From: Membranipora membranacea
Taxonomy: Eukaryota > Bryozoa > Gymnolaemata > Cheilostomatida > Membraniporidae
Length of the DNA stretch: 64,000 nucleotides
Assembly: GCA_914767715.1 (NCBI GenBank)
Contig: OU612066.1
Span: 33,766,283-33,830,282 of the forward strand
Direction: 5' to 3'
In this document: positions 12,539 to 27,300 of the stretch, in pieces
How the letters are laid out: every line of letters begins with the position of its first letter
Position numbering within the stretch: the stretch's first letter is position 1
Notes under the pieces: generated by a model
Told to the model about the DNA's origin: nothing
Database searches by the model: none
What the model saw: the letters and a program-made list of their open reading frames with translations, nothing else
Position numbers and translations under genes: made by a program

Positions 12539-15500
12539 TCCCTCACAATGGCCCCCTGTGTAATCGGAAGAGAAAAATGTTGCAGTAATTATGTCACTGA
12601 AGCATTCCATAGCAGCTTTTTCGAAAAGTACTCAACAGTGTGCAAAGAGAAACAAAGGCCTGTTTTTCAGGGAAACGGTATATAGTTTACATCCGGTGGT
12701 TGACCGGACCGGTAACCTTGGCAAGAAACAAAAGAGGCTGGAATGAACGAAGACCAATGACTAGACATTAGTCTGTCACCCCGAGACAGTCGACTGTATT
12801 TTCCACCTTGAATAATCATAAACTGTCATTGTCCAACTCTGACTCCCGAAGGAGAAACGCTGTGATCACTCGGATATTTTCATTGCGCCGTAGCACACTT
12901 TTTACACCCGGTTTTATGATGTGCAGAAAAGATGTGAAAGATTTTGGGGGATCAAACCTTAATCACCGACAGCGGTAATAAAACCTCGAGGAATGAAGCT
13001 TAATTCAGGCAGCCATTTCAGTCGTCTTTCATACTTAACAGAAACAAGTCTAGTGCCAAAGTAATTATCTGTAATAATGTGTAGTGATTAGTACATTAAT
13101 ATCGCATTACATTGTAGACAAGACAACCAATTAATTTTCTAATAAAACTCATTGTAAAAGTGGTGGCGTTTGTATTTTCATTTTCTTGTCAACAATCTAA
13201 TGATCAATTAAGATGATCTTTTGAAGACAGGGATTTCATTATCGCTTAATCTACAAGATAAACCACTACAATGCTGCCTTAGCTGTAGTTCCTACTCGAC
13301 AGCGTTCAATGGTTGGCGGAGGTGGTTGTTCAAAATAAGGTTCTCAGACTGCGTTTTTCAGAAGCGTTTAGGATCAATCGGGTACTTAACTGAGGGAATG
13401 CATACCATTGCCGGGTGCTAAGAGGCGCCACAAATAAATCATCTCTTTACCAACTACTACCATCGCTATTGGATACCAGCTTTTTAATATTCTTGTAAAC
13501 CTTCTCAAAACCGGTATATCAAATCTGGTATCAATCTGTTTTATACTCGTAATAGATGAAAAATAAAACGCCTAAGCAAAATGAAAGGGAGCCGAGCAAT
13601 GTAAAAGGGAATGCTCAAAGTCCTTTTTTAAAAGAAGGGTACACATGACATCAACATGATCAAATCACCTTATTAACTGTCCTAGGTACGTGCTGTGTGA
13701 TATTAAATCAGGAATCATGAGCCTGAAAAACGCCAATAGTCATGGAAAATGAGCACTGAAGAAGATTAAAATATTTACAAACAGCAAGTTTTTTTTATCC
13801 AAGTTGTTTTCGTGGAAAGGATTAAGTCCGACGTCAACTGGGACAAGCCTGGGCTACATGACCACTTCTCATACGGACACGCTCAGGAGTCATATTGCTT
13901 CTCTGAAACATATATTAGATTTTGTTAATCTGATGGCATGGCAAGGTTATTTCTGACAAGTAATAGAATCTGGGTGGTAAATGATTCTACCTGCTTCTTT
14001 TTTTGCATGGCTCCAGTTCTAGTCTAAGGATAAAAATCCAGTGCCCTATTGTATCGGCGAGTTAAAAATAGAAAGGAGCTCAATTATTCTCTATATGTAT
14101 CGTTCTTTCGTTGAAGGCTAATTTATAATACATGTACACAACATATATCAAACAAAAACAAATGATTATTTATATTATCTAATTTTGTTTTTGAGCCCTA
14201 AAACACAACACAAAAACACAACTTCTCAAAATGACCATTGTGTGGCGCTAAAAAATTAACATCCAAGATCAGAAGAGATTATGGTCTGAAGACAAATATA
14301 CTTGCGACAATTAAACAATAGTTTTTAAATTTTACAAACATTGTAGCTTTTCACTCACGTGAGCGATGAACAGCGTCATGGATTCCCAGCATTAGGACTG
14401 CAAGGGGAATCCCCGAATGCAATGACAAACAGTTAGAACGAAGATTGACCAGAAAGTCATCTCAGGATGAAAATGTAAATCTCAAACCTGCAAGCAAATG
14501 TCCGACACGGGCAGTGATAAAATTGTCTAATATTGGAGGTAATTTGTTCTACCAGCAACCTAACAGTTACTTTGCCAAAATTTAAACAGATACAAATCCA
14601 TGAGAAACGCTTAATTGGTGTTGAATGTTTTGACACTAATTCATTGTTAAGGATGAGCAAGTAGTCATGATATTTTCATAATACAATACCTTTATGTCAA
14701 TCTGTTGGATTTCCATGAATTGCTTTGTCAACAATGAAGGCCTTTGTGTAATGGCTTTTTTTGTCATCCCTGGAGAAAAAGTGTCATGACCATTTGACAA
14801 GAAATACCATTTGGGCGATCAAAACTTGTACAGATCACAACTTTAACCCTGGCCAACTCAGTAGGGAGCCATTACGCATAAATAATCAACTTTTATGTCA
14901 ATGCATACAATTTCTCACCTTATTTTGTCAAGCGGAAAAACATTTGCAGCAAGTTTACTAAATAATTTCATTGAAAGATAAATTTATTAAATAATGAACA
15001 TACACTCGAGTCAGGGAGACCAGTGAGTGAGATTGCAGTTTTTCTTGACAGCAATCATCAACGTTGATGGCTAACCGGTTTACAGGTCAACGGAATGCTG
15101 AAAGCTGCATATTCTCAACAAAAATAATAGTGAAATTAGACAAGTATATGAAATCGTTCAATCTTTCACAGATCAATGACCTGCAGACCTGCTAACTCAT
15201 CATCAAATGCTGCCAACGAACCCTCAATAACCAACAGGGATATTAAGAGAAAATTAAGCTGTCGCCCTCATAATTAAACATTTACACTGCATCAAAATCA
15301 AATACTAAATAAACCCTAACATCCTTTGTAAAGTCATTACGAGACTTTTTTTAAATCTTGACAATCCAAGAAATTGCCGTCTATACCACCAAGTACTTCA
15401 AACTCGCTAGTTCACTATCAGAGACATGAGAATACTGATTTTTTATATACTAAAATAATTTACATTGACCTGTTTGTCTTCAAGTCAATTTGGGATATTT

Positions 15501-16097
15501 CTTAATTTCTTCCGCTTGTAGGAGTGAAGTATTTCATACTTTACACATTAGACAATAGGTACTGTAATATGAATAATTACCTGCAAAACCAAAATCCAGC
15601 AAATAATCTCATACTATGTAGTTACAAGACTCAATTTAAAACTTGATTACGCCTTATTCATGTAATTATATTTTGTGGATGTAGTAATTTTCAGTTCCCA
15701 CGATTCTTAATCTCAATGCCTGGTATTAGGCATTGATTCCATGACTATGCTGCATGGTGCTAATATTTAAATTGGTTTAAACACAAATTAGAAAATTCTA
15801 CTGCTAAGATTCATAGTTTTTTACGATCAGATATTGTAACCTCTGAATATTATTGCTATGTCAATGCCATTTATATCCTGGCTTTTGTTCCCAATATTAT
15901 GAAGTTAAATACAGTTAAAGAAGCCTGCTATCATAAACAGCTGTGAATCGGTACCGTGTGACATCAAATACGGTTTGGACAGTGTTTTCAGCTGCATGGA
16001 ACAAGAGCCAGAGCAGCGCTAAGAAGTGATACGACCAACCAACTCTCACAAATAGTTCTTTTTAAATCTAGGTTTGATTTTTGCGCGACTTCCAAGT

Positions 16098-16183
16098 GAT
16101 TGGCTCTAAAAACAGATCACCTTTCAGCCATTGGCTATGAGAAATTTATTGGACTGTAACTTATGTGGACAGTTAGACCAATC
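16098..16183. promoter_or_regulatory. cluster of four CCAAT/ATTGG motifs
   Basis: ATTGG occurs at 16099, 16130 and 16148, and CCAAT at 16178, giving four motifs in 85 bp. A short ATG ORF begins 230 bases downstream. Such clusters bind NF-Y in many animal promoters; use as a promoter here is inference. Confidence 0.3.
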
Positions 16184-16414
16184 ACAATGCAGAGAGGCAT
16201 TTAGGATATCTTAACCGTGCAGCGATCAATGAGCTTGAATCATAAGGCTCAGATTTAAAAAATTTAAATATTTTCAGGTCATATTACCAATTAGACCACC
16301 AAGATGGTCCCAAGGTAAACAGCAACGCGTGGTCCACAGCACCTATCCAAATTATCAATATTGGCTCTTCTCACTTTAAATTAAATACGCTATCATATCA
16401 AACACAGCATAATC

Positions 16415-16550
16415 ATGTCCGACATCAAAACAAGGGTCTGCTTTATTTGTTTTGAGTCATCAGCGACCGAAGAGACAATCTCACATTTCAAGAAGAATTT
16501 TAGAATGCACATCGACAGTAGAAGAGAGCCTGTCATTGTGATTCATAGCA
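16415..16550 (+). other. possible first exon of an unrecognised gene
   Basis: ATG at 16415 opens 45 codons (starting MSDIKTRVCFICFESS) up to a good donor, GTAAGAAT, at 16551. It contains CFIC and a mixed charged stretch. No downstream exon in a compatible phase was recognised, so this may be chance. Confidence 0.15.
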
Positions 16551-17157
16551 GTAAGAATTTTAATCTGACTGTCTTACTCTTTTTAGGCATTTATACTTTA
16601 GCCTTTTTCAAATGCAGCAAACTATTGACTGCTTGAGTTTTCTAGTAAAAAAATGTAGTAGCACGTTGGCCCTCAATCAAAATTAATTATTTGGCTGGAT
16701 TGATAAATCCACACAGGAGTCTAAGGTTATTCTAATTCTAAAAAAGCGTGAAGTCAAACAGCCTACAGTCACCTTTTTGCCTTGAGATATCAAAACCAAA
16801 AAATGTCACACTAGCAGCCTTTATTATGTAAAACCTACTAGATTATTTAAAGTTTTAGCAGACTCAACAGTTCAAAGCCATTTTATGTTAGTGCTTCCTG
16901 TGATATTTATTGAACCTCATAGATAATGATTGACAAGACCAACTGACAACCCTAATACATTCACCAAACATGTACATCCAAACTAAAGCAGAGGATGAAT
17001 CATGTCCGCTAATGATCTGCGATTTCTGGCTTTAGACAGCACAGTGGATGTTTTATGTTTTTTTAAAGTCATACTCTTCTTTGATAGTGTCATAATTTGC
17101 ACTGGAAAGTGTGAATCATTTTTTTATTTGCAAACACAAGTGTGTCCGGTATTATTT

Positions 17158-17277
17158 AGATCAAGTTTGATCCAATTGCCTGCATTCCAGTTGCTCCCTT
17201 CCACTGGCCTTTGCCTGCGGCGTGTTTTGTCTATGGGACCAACTCCGAATGCAGGCGAATGGACCAAACTTGGTCTT
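17158..17277. repeat. foldback, TTTGATCCAATTGCCTGCATT family, copy 1
   Basis: Left arm GTTTGATCCAATTGCCTGCA. Right arm GAATGCAGGCGAATGGACC then AAACTTGGTC. Similar foldbacks lie at 51933 and 53624, with a shorter relative at about 50061. Confidence 0.7.
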
Positions 17278-17289
17278 GTTATTATTCAT

Positions 17290-17660
17290 CGGAAGGCATG
17301 TTATCTCATAATGTCTCAACCGACTCTCAGTCTAGGTGGACCGATGTGTAGGAGAGGGAGTTCATTGGGTGGACTTTAGTACCTTCAGGCAAAAAAGGAA
17401 TACTTGTCAATCAATCTGAACTCCAGTAAGGTAGTCAAGTTGAGCGCCTTGCTAACTGAGATGGAATATTTCCTTTGTAAACCCAAGGACAGGCATCACA
17501 ACATATAGTAAAAACACAGCACACCCCTCCCATCGGAATACCATTGGTCCATAAAGAACAGACCACAAAACATAAAGGTCGATGTCATAGCTGTTTAATA
17601 ATTCAGACCCGGACCATGATGAGAGAGTACAAACTTTAGATTGACGTTATTTTGTGCATC
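17290..17660. repeat. dispersed repeat, related to 22.2-24.1 kb
   Basis: Shares ordered motifs with sequence in the Golgi pH regulator intron: a GTTCATTGGGTGGAC-type segment, then an ACCATTGGTC segment, then a TTTAATAATTCAGACCCGGAC-type segment. The copies are diverged and noncoding. Confidence 0.5.
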
Positions 17661-18394
17661 TTTATAGAGTACGAATCAGTGCTGTCACCTATTTTCTCCA
17701 CTTTAAAGCATCATCTTAATTTCCTCATCGAGCAGCATGTAATGACGGGTCAATTGGTAGCAAATCACTGATTATAACGGCTTCATCCGACTACCTTTAG
17801 CCTGTGACACAGGGACACAAAGATTGAGAGTTTCATTTATCAAGGCAGCGCACCGTCCAATGATAGATTTGGATGACCTGACCCTGTGTGCAAATAACCG
17901 CTAATTCTTTTATTATATTACTCTACAGATTATATACTTTTTCCAACTATTTAGACAGAGATTTATTTCGCCAATTATATTTCACAATACATACTTATAC
18001 ATATTTCTGGATATAACATGAATATGGAATGCTCTCGTAGAATAATAGACTACACCTATTTACACCATTTGTATCTAAATAGTTTGAGCACCATTGCATT
18101 TGTAAGGGTGGGGGGCGGCCTTAGGACTGAAATAAACCTGTGAAACAGTAAAAGTGCTAGCAAAAAACCTTCGTAATTATTAATTCAGCTTGTTTTCCAT
18201 TGTGTATAATGCTGCTAATTTAGCCTTCATCACAGCAGTAAACCTTTAATTAAAAATGGGCTTTGTCTTTTTTTAATTTGTTCGTTCTTGACTCTGGTCC
18301 ACAGTTGTAAGATGTATATGCACTAGACATGACGAATACTATTCTGTAATGGATTATCTCAGACCAGAGGACCTACACAGTGTTATACCTCCGG

Positions 18395-21300
18395 TCAGTC
18401 ATACGCCGAGGAGTAAGATTTCTCAGGTGCGGACTTGTGTAATATAAAGAGGAAGAATATGCTGGACAAGGCCGATATCAAGAATATAACATCAAACCAT
18501 CTGTGGTAAAAGCTGAACTGTAGCTCTCCCAGCACCTCTGTGATTATAAGTCTACAATGACAGAGAGAGAACCGTGTCAGTGGTCCACACCCCAAGCCTG
18601 GGGATTAGACCATTCCTGGTTCATACCTGATTCCATCTATGGGATGTCTGTGGGCTGTTTTTTTTAATGTCTAGCTATGACCCTGTTTGACACGGCATTT
18701 TATTCAAATACAAACAGGGATAAAAAATGCGGTCATTCATCACAGCAGAGCATTCATCAATATTGAGTAGCGTAGGACAGGTCAATGGACATTATCTAAC
18801 GCGGCTGGGTGCATATCAGAGTAGCCAGCTCCCTGGCAGGTGTTATCTGTGACATCATTTGTCCCACTTTTGCTGCTTGAATAAGGAAAGCACAATAACA
18901 ACCAGACACTGCACTGCCTGCAGTCTAGGCTGTATTCTGTATCTGCATTGCAGAGCACAAATGTGAGTATTGTCGCCATATGAGCATTTATAATCTTTGA
19001 TATGAGTAGAGCCGACCAGCTACATTAATTATTTGGTAGCTACTTGACACCAGGATATGGACTAATAAACGCTAAATGTGACTTCATTCAAAGGGTCTAA
19101 GAATTGGTGGGCTAATGTTGACAACAGACGGAACCCAAATGGGCTGATTTCTACCATGACCAGAGTGACCAATCAAACAATATAACTAGTGCTAACAATC
19201 TCTGAGCATGTTATATAAACTTTGCCCTTATTTTTAGTGCAAGACAGTCAAGGTGGACAACGTAACAGGCCGCAAAGTAGTTGAAAGTGAGGAAAGTTGG
19301 CGGGCTTTCATCATTAGAATGCGATCCTCTTACTCTGGTATCCTAATACCTTGCCTTTTACAAAACCATAACAAGCAAGCATAACGAGAATATTTTTTGT
19401 ATGTAGCACAACGAAAATATGCAGGAATAAAGATTGAGCTAAACAAGTAAATAATAAACTGATGAACAAAACAAATGAATTTTTCTGTAGATAAGTGTAT
19501 TGCTTACCTATATTTTAGAGGCATATTCATACGCATGAGCAATACTGAGGAGACGAAATACATTCCCTGAAACAAGAAGAGTAATGTATTAGAATAGACC
19601 ATCAAAGCAGAAACGTGTGGACGACTAAGACCGCCATGTAAGGTACCTTTAAATTTGGGAGATCATCTTGTCCTTGATGTTTTACATATTATATTATTTA
19701 TGCATGGTGTTATATGTTATACCTTAAAACTTGATGGCACAATAAAGTTGATTATATATTATTATACATAGACAAACCGTTTTTTTCTATATTTATCTCA
19801 ATGTAGTCTAGTATAGATTTGTAGTCCTGCAGTAAAATTATTCGTTTCTGAGTTCTATGAACCGTTCTATGCTATGGTATAGATAGAGATCCTGTTCTGC
19901 ATCTTGAACGAATGCAAAAAATCAAAAAGTATGACCGCTTTTTCTGGAGAGAGAGTACTCACCATTAGCTGAGCGAGCGCCAGAACTATAATATTTGATG
20001 ATCTGCTGCTGGCCAATGCGTAAAAGAACTGTAAGTAAAAGAGAATAAATAGTTAGACGTATTTGAAAATTTTCGTGAAATTATGCAAAAATAACAAGGG
20101 GAGCATTATAAATGTTTTTTGGTAATGACGTGTTGTGTGCCAGCAAAAGACTTTCAGTTTTTGTTGACTGAACTTTCTTAACGTGATATATTCAGTTTCT
20201 CAGGAACTTCTTGTCCCATTTCAAAAATTCCTTTACTGACACGTTGCTAGTAGTCTGACTTGTATTTAATATCGCAAATTTTTTCAAACCGCATGTTCCG
20301 AACTTGATTAATTGTACATTAACTAAAATACATTGAATACATATAGGCAGCAATGGGCAAAATGATGCAGTAAATTACGTTATGCAAAAGCGTGATGAAA
20401 ATCTAAGCAGTATTACATGCAAAGCACATTGTGTACAACAATGGATCATTTTTTTTGGGTGATTGTTTAGCATGGAAAGAGAAATGTTTATGCTCATAAC
20501 TTCTCTACTACTGAATTTGTCATCAAACGCCACGATCGAAACCTCGGAAATGCTCTCTAGTTTAATGGAAGCTAGTGTGTATAACATGTTGTTTAACCTA
20601 TTTTCAGTTTTTTGGCTGGAAAAAAGTGCATGTTTTGGACCAAATAAAGCTGGTTCAGCCACAAAAATCCAAATATCTCAAGATGTAAAGCCATAATCAA
20701 CAATCGCTTCGATCAAAACCTAGACAATCTCCTGCTGTTCATCATGCTGATAACAAATTTGACTGACATCTTTCTGAATTTCTGATTTTTGGCTGGAAAA
20801 TTTTGACCTAAATTAGTTAAAATTTGGGTTATTATCTGTTACAGTTGTGACAACCAGGATCTGTAAGCTGGTAAGATTATTGATTGAAGTGACAGTACAA
20901 GACCAAAATGGTATAATTAATTGGAAATTTTAGTTTCTTCATTATTGGGGTCGCATGTAATGAGGGGTCAGAAATGGCCCTATTACCTTTGCAAAAATCA
21001 ATTTCAAGTCTCGAAGACAGGAGGCCTAAAATCATAAAGTTTCACCAAAATATCACTCCTCCAGTTAGTGCCATGCCTCCTCTATGTGGTGAAAGCATAA
21101 ACTAATCAAATACCTCAATATTGAATATTGATGAAAAAGGTCAACATGAAAGTCGAAAAATAGATCGGGGTTTTTCTGATTTTTGGAATCGTCCCTAAAG
21201 GTACATGCATCCTAAGCCTTTTTTTATCAGAGAATTACAAATTCCGAGCCACCTTGTCCTGCCCATGTAAATTTAAAGAAACTAGAGGAGATTCTACAAT

Positions 21301-24300
21301 AGATGGCTCCTCGAATCTTAATATGGGTAGGCCAGTGATGTTGACAACAAAAAGAAGTAAAAACGTTCAAAATTTGAAGAACACGCTCACATAAAAGATA
21401 ACTTCCGTGCATGTCCCGCATGACAGAATAATTAATGTAAGCTTTTTTTAAATTCAATGAAATTTCAATGAAAATAATACAGCTTTTAACTCAGATGGCT
21501 TTCTCTAAAATAATACTCCTGTTATAAAACCTATTGCATTTTAATTTTTTTAGCTGACTATTTTATGTGCTTCATATAATGTATGAAACCTTTGTTTGTG
21601 ATAGAATTCTATGAAATCAAATGAATACTATAAATACACACTTTGCACTCTGAGTATTGAATGCAGATGTTACCTTGGTTAGGGTGATGAGCAGACCTCG
21701 TATAGATGTGACTACCATAATACCTATCAGCCAGAAGGAGATCTGCTGTGACCAAAATAGAACCTAAAATAGAAAAGCAATGTAGTCAAGTCAAATTTGA
21801 GTTTGATCAAGCAGCCAAAGCATTTATATATCATGTTTTATAGAGTAACCACAGAGTTCCAAGGCTGTTTACATTTTATATTTCGCCTTTTTTGGAGATA
21901 CCCTTTCTTGCAAGCCAAAATGTAGAATAAGTTTAAGAAGCCGAATTATACGGTGTTAAAGCTAAATGTTCTGGCTATCATAACTTTTTCAAATAATACT
22001 ATCATTTTAACCAACATTTAACCAATGTTTACATGTGAAGATGGGAAAATTTGCAGGGAACTCGGTTAACATTAACACGCAAGTCTTTTTTTACGGTTTA
22101 ATAAAGCTTGTTGTGGGAGTCTAACACTTCCATTCAGTTAAATATCCAAGATTGAAAAGAATGAATAATTTAAACCCAGGGGTAACATATCTAAAAAGAA
22201 ATCACAATCGAAAGACTGATGAGCAATTAACACTGGTATTGTGAATGACTCCTCGTTAATTCTCTCAAAAAACCCTCAGTCCATGTGTACCAATAAAGAA
22301 GAGGGGGTTCAATGGGTGGACAGTTTGCATTTTAGTGGCCTCAAGCAATATAGAAATGTTTGTAAACTAATTTGAACCCGATAAAAGCAGTCAAACTGCA
22401 TGTCATTCTGACTGAGATGGACTGGTTTCCTTGTATAGTCAAGGACAAGCATCACATCAAGGCAAAAAACATTAGCCATGTACTCATGGGAACAACATTG
22501 GTCTGAAAAAAAAGACCAAGAAAACATAGGTGACAATGCCAGCCTGTTTAATAATTCACACCCGGACTATCAGGTATTAGTCAAAACTTTATACTGACGC
22601 AATCTCGACTGTCCCTTAATTGGGAAGAGCGAGAATTTGTCAATTTGTGTCAATATCTCTATCACTTCACTAAAAGTTCTTGCTCATTTTGTGTTTAAAT
22701 AAGGTAAACTCATTCCCAAACTGATCAATATATAGTTCCATCAAGCAGTGAGAGACCCAGAACAAAACAGTAGCAGGTCTTGTTGACCTAATCAGGGAAC
22801 AATCAAACAGCGGTTTTTGCTCTTTTTTTATAACAGACACAGTACACATAATGACACCGTCATATTAAATTTTCCACCACTTTAAAGCATAGCTCTTATT
22901 CCACACCTTCAAATATATTTGACCCTTGTGACAGGGTCTTCTTTCAACATTCATCCATCACCCACCAAGTGCATAATAATGTTAATGACCGATCTGAATA
23001 TCAAAATATCATATACCGTTGGAAAGCTACCGCACTACTGAATTTTGTCCTTTTTGTCAGTTTTGTCAGTTTTGTCAATGTGGATGGCAGTGACACGATG
23101 ATTGCAAGACAATTCAAAACAGGGAGAATGTTATCATATAGATTGAGGTCATCACATTGACCATCATGATGACCACAATCTATATATCTATATATATATA
23201 TATATCTATATATCTATTTCTCTCGCCCGGTGGGCTGTCGGACGAGGGGCAAAAGTCTGGGGGGCTCAGACTACAATCTATATGATTACATTCTACCTGT
23301 TTTTAAATTTGTCATTGACAAAAACAGCGCTTTCTACCTCATTTCTTCACTAAAATGCCACAGCGTAGTCAAATCAAGTTTTTGTTCAGGTATTCATATT
23401 CAGTAGCCCGGTAGCTTTCCAACGGTATATGACATGATGGTATTCGGATTGGTCATTGACATTACCTCAATGCCCTCAAGCTATGTAGCAATAGTTATAG
23501 ATAAATCTGAATTCCAAAGAGGCAGTAAATTTTGAGCGATGGACCAGGCATGGCACAGCATGAATTTCAGACCGCGTGCCACGAACGTTGCAGTGGACAC
23601 TCGCCGGCTTCAAAGGTTTGCCTGAGATAACAGATTTTTCTTTGTATGATCAACAATAAACATCATTATATATGATAAAGAGTAAAAACACAACACAACC
23701 TTCCATAAGGGAACACCATTGGTCAGGAAAAAGACAGACCACCCATTAATAATTTAGAACCGGACAGTAATGTATAGACTATTCTTATACCCTGGACCTT
23801 TTTTGCTGGGCCTTTATTCATTATTTGTAAGCCAAAAAGTCACAATGGTCCTCCCAAGAAATATAGAATAGGTTCAAATTTAGCAGAACTCTAAAAAGGC
23901 AGTAAAATTGAAAGCCCGAAATCGCAGATTTTTCATTGTATGGTCAACAATAAGCGTCACAACACATAATAAAAACACAACACACCTGACACAGGGGAGC
24001 AGTATTGGTCAGTAAAAAAGAGAGACCACAAATTATTAATAATTTAGAATCGGACAATAATGTATAGACTATTCTAACATCTTAGACCATTTTGGCTGGG
24101 CCTTCCTTCAACATTAATGCACCAGAAGAGTCATACTGTATAAGATTCTCTCAAGTGGGATTGTTGAACAATAATCATTTGCGCCTAATTAAACCATAAA
24201 CATATAAACACTAGTCATATAAAGACTTGTATTCTAGTATTTATATGCTTATGACTGAAGCTTATTATGGTACTACACAAGGGTGTAACTTACATCAAAC

Positions 24301-27300
24301 TGAATACCCAGATAGCTGACTGCTAGCTCGAGTCCTCTGGTGATCGGATCAGTCTTACCCACTCTGTCAAAGATTATATTTATGGAAGCCTAAAACAGAA
24401 ATAAGAATCGAGCATTGAGCTCCTAGAAATATTACTACTCATGCAGCTTTATGACTATAGGTTATCAAAGATGCCAGCTAAATCATTTGCAAGCTCTGAA
24501 AAATTTAATTCCTCTTCCAATAACTGGTCATAATTTGGCTGAATTGCACCTTGTGACATGGTTACAGGGATAACCAAGTTCTGCTTCAAACCCGCAGTCC
24601 TTATCAGCACAATTTGGCGTTTGTTGATATTACGAAGTGTGCCAGCCTGGCATTTGTAACAACCAAGCGACCGCTTGTGGCAGGCAAAGTGTCAAACTAT
24701 TTTGCTGCTTGATGCCCAGGGTCTGCTACTAAGAAGGGTAGGTTTAAATTTGAGTGGATATACTGGACAGAGCTTTTGATGCTACCATACAAGCTGTTTC
24801 GCTAGATTGATCATGCCACGCATTTATGTCACCTAGTTTTGAACTGGACTTACAAACATGAGCCTATTCCCAATCATTATAATGCAGCACAAGCAACTGT
24901 ACGATTCTGATCATGACCGCCCTACATGTTTTGGGTCTGATGTTGCATGTTGCATGTTACCAGCAGACAAGACTGTTCCAGTTGCAATCTTTAACAAAAT
25001 CAAATGTGTACGTGTACGCTATGATGTTCCAATTTCATATGTAGCCAACCGACACCTATATCTTGTTGGCCTTGTCACTCGGCACACTTGTGTTTTTGCA
25101 GAAAAAAAACAAAGCACCAGTAGGCCACCTGAAAAGAAGATGTTAACAGGGCCAGCTTCAAACTAAGTAATATCATCATACTCACCATAAATATTTTCCA
25201 TATACAGTATATTGAGAAGAAATAGCCCAAGAAATTGAACCACCTTCCTTTGAGGGTTTTGGACTGGTGGAGTCTCTGCTGTAATGGAAAGTATTCAGTT
25301 ATTTACAGTGGTTGATAACGATAAATACAAATTTGGAGTATTGTTGATAATGAATAGCCACCACCAACTATCCCGGCACAGTTTGAGCGCTTAAACGACG
25401 TATGACTATAAAGTAATCATGAAGTCATATCCGGCAGCGGCTTTAAGTTTATGATCAACGTTACATCTTGATAGTCAGGATTCCAAAATCTGATTGAAAA
25501 GAACTAGCAACTCTTTATACAAGCTAATGTGTAAAAGTTACGATGTGATCCACTTCTGTGTCTTTTTCACAAATATTATTTACAGATGTCTGATGTTATG
25601 ACAAACCTCTGTTGTTCGGAGATCAACCAGTTCTAGGAAGAGTTGTCTGCTCACTTCCTCTGTAGCTTGCACATCTTGTTTCAGCTGCGATAAATCTATC
25701 AATAAATAAATAATATAAATGATATAATAATCCGTAACAGTGAGCAAACATTACTTAGACTCATCTCATAGAGTATTGATTCTCGGTTTCCACTGGTTCT
25801 CCAAGCAAATGACTTTGGTGTAGAAGTTATAGAATTCCTTATAGCCTTATAAAGTATCCAATTATCAGTTGGTTTATCAGATCAGGATGCCATCATTATA
25901 TTCATGCCTTTGGGATTGCCTTCTCTTTATCTAGTTAGCTTATCATCTTATTGGGAAGAGGTGTTAGTGACGCTGCTTTGTGGGATTAAGTTGTTGACCT
26001 TCTTTCGGTGGTTTATGTAGGTCTTGCATGCCACAAGCTCAGGTGCTAGTTTTCATTGGTAAGGTCATATATACTGCATTAATATGTTCAGCAAAAAATC
26101 TTTTTGAAAAGATCGGATATTGTAATCAACCCCTAATTTTTCAAAATGATATCATATAGCATGGAAAGACACTTGGCATCAAATTAGCATCCACACTATA
26201 TAGAGAAGACAATAACCTATGCCGTGATATATTAATGTGACTAACTTGATCCGGAGGAGCTGAGAGGGTTACTGAAGTATCCCCACAAACCGCCCATCTT
26301 AGAGGAACTACTCGTCTGCTCCTTCTCAGTCATCGCTATCCTAGTAATCAGAGATGTAAGGAAAGTCATCGCATTATTGTTGTGTTACGAAGTGCACCCT
26401 TTAGGTGTCAAGTATGACAGAAGGAAAAGTCTGGTATGCTCACATTCCCTCAGCTTCATAATTTGATGAAACTACCACCTCGGCTAGTGGAATTCATGCT
26501 TTATCATAGCTGACATTACTATTGGTGGAAATTAAAGCTAACACAACGTCAGCCCCAAACTAATTAAAATAACTCTGTGATCTTCACCAAAAATAGAAGA
26601 AGATAGTGAAACGCCAAGTGACTAGATAATACAGACTTAAGATTTTTGCCGTAACTTAAACAATACTCATGTAAATAATACACCAGGCGATAGCTCACTA
26701 TTCATTCAACAAGTGTCTGATGCATCTCAAGTCTCTTTCTTCGATAAAACAACTTACTAAGTACGTGATGAGTGTATTTTTTCTGATATAAATTGATCAG
26801 TTAGCTAGTAGAGTAGCCGAATGGACATTATAATACGGGGCACATACTATCTAGTCTTACATTAGTACAACTACCAGAGACTATAGATATATTACCTATA
26901 GTCTCTGGTTGTACCCAATTGTTTACACAGTGCGATCATAGCTGTCCAAGAAAGAGGTTTGCTTACCACACAGTCAACAGTTCAAGCATCTAACAACTAA
27001 TTCACAGATATTATTATTCCATCTATATAACAGCAAAAAGGCCTTGATTGATCAGTCTGTACAAACATAACTATTGGTAAAAAAAATGTATGCACATGAC
27101 TCAACCTTGCTGGAAATTTTGCGTATTTTGTAAAGAATGCAAATTGCCCCATCTATATGAAAGAAAATGTTGAACAACTATATTGACTACCTTTTCTTTT
27201 TCAATAGAATTTGGTCCATGGTTTGGAGAAGTCTCTTTTCTAAACCTTGAATGTCACTTTCTGTGATATTTCTAAAGAGAGGATTAGAAAGAATTAGGAA

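Larger units (their letters stand above)
11230..18394. other. 7-kb intergenic region with scattered foldback elements
   Basis: This holds the repeats at 11820, 12254, 12489, 17158 and 17290, plus a CCAAT cluster and short ORF at 16.1-16.6 kb. I found no multi-exon coding chain on either strand. As the region upstream of a developmental bHLH gene it could contain enhancers, but nothing in the sequence shows that directly. Confidence 0.5.
22255..24110. repeat. diverged repeat copies in intron 11 of the Golgi pH regulator gene
   Basis: At least three degenerate copies (about 22480-22570, 23685-23800, 23960-24085) share ATTGGTC, an A/G-rich AAAGAC segment, a TTAATAATT segment and a CCGGAC-type segment. 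The last two copies also share GTATAGACTATTCT. A fourth relative is at 17290. Confidence 0.5.

Noticed and set aside
15695-15702. TTCCCACG, a match to the RBPJ (Notch) site, upstream of the Hey-like gene
   Set aside because: A single 8-base match 4.7 kb from the start is expected by chance; no paired site nearby.
17002-17379. 125-codon plus-strand ORF
   Set aside because: It runs through the foldback at 17158 and the dispersed repeat at 17290 and has no protein-like features beyond that.
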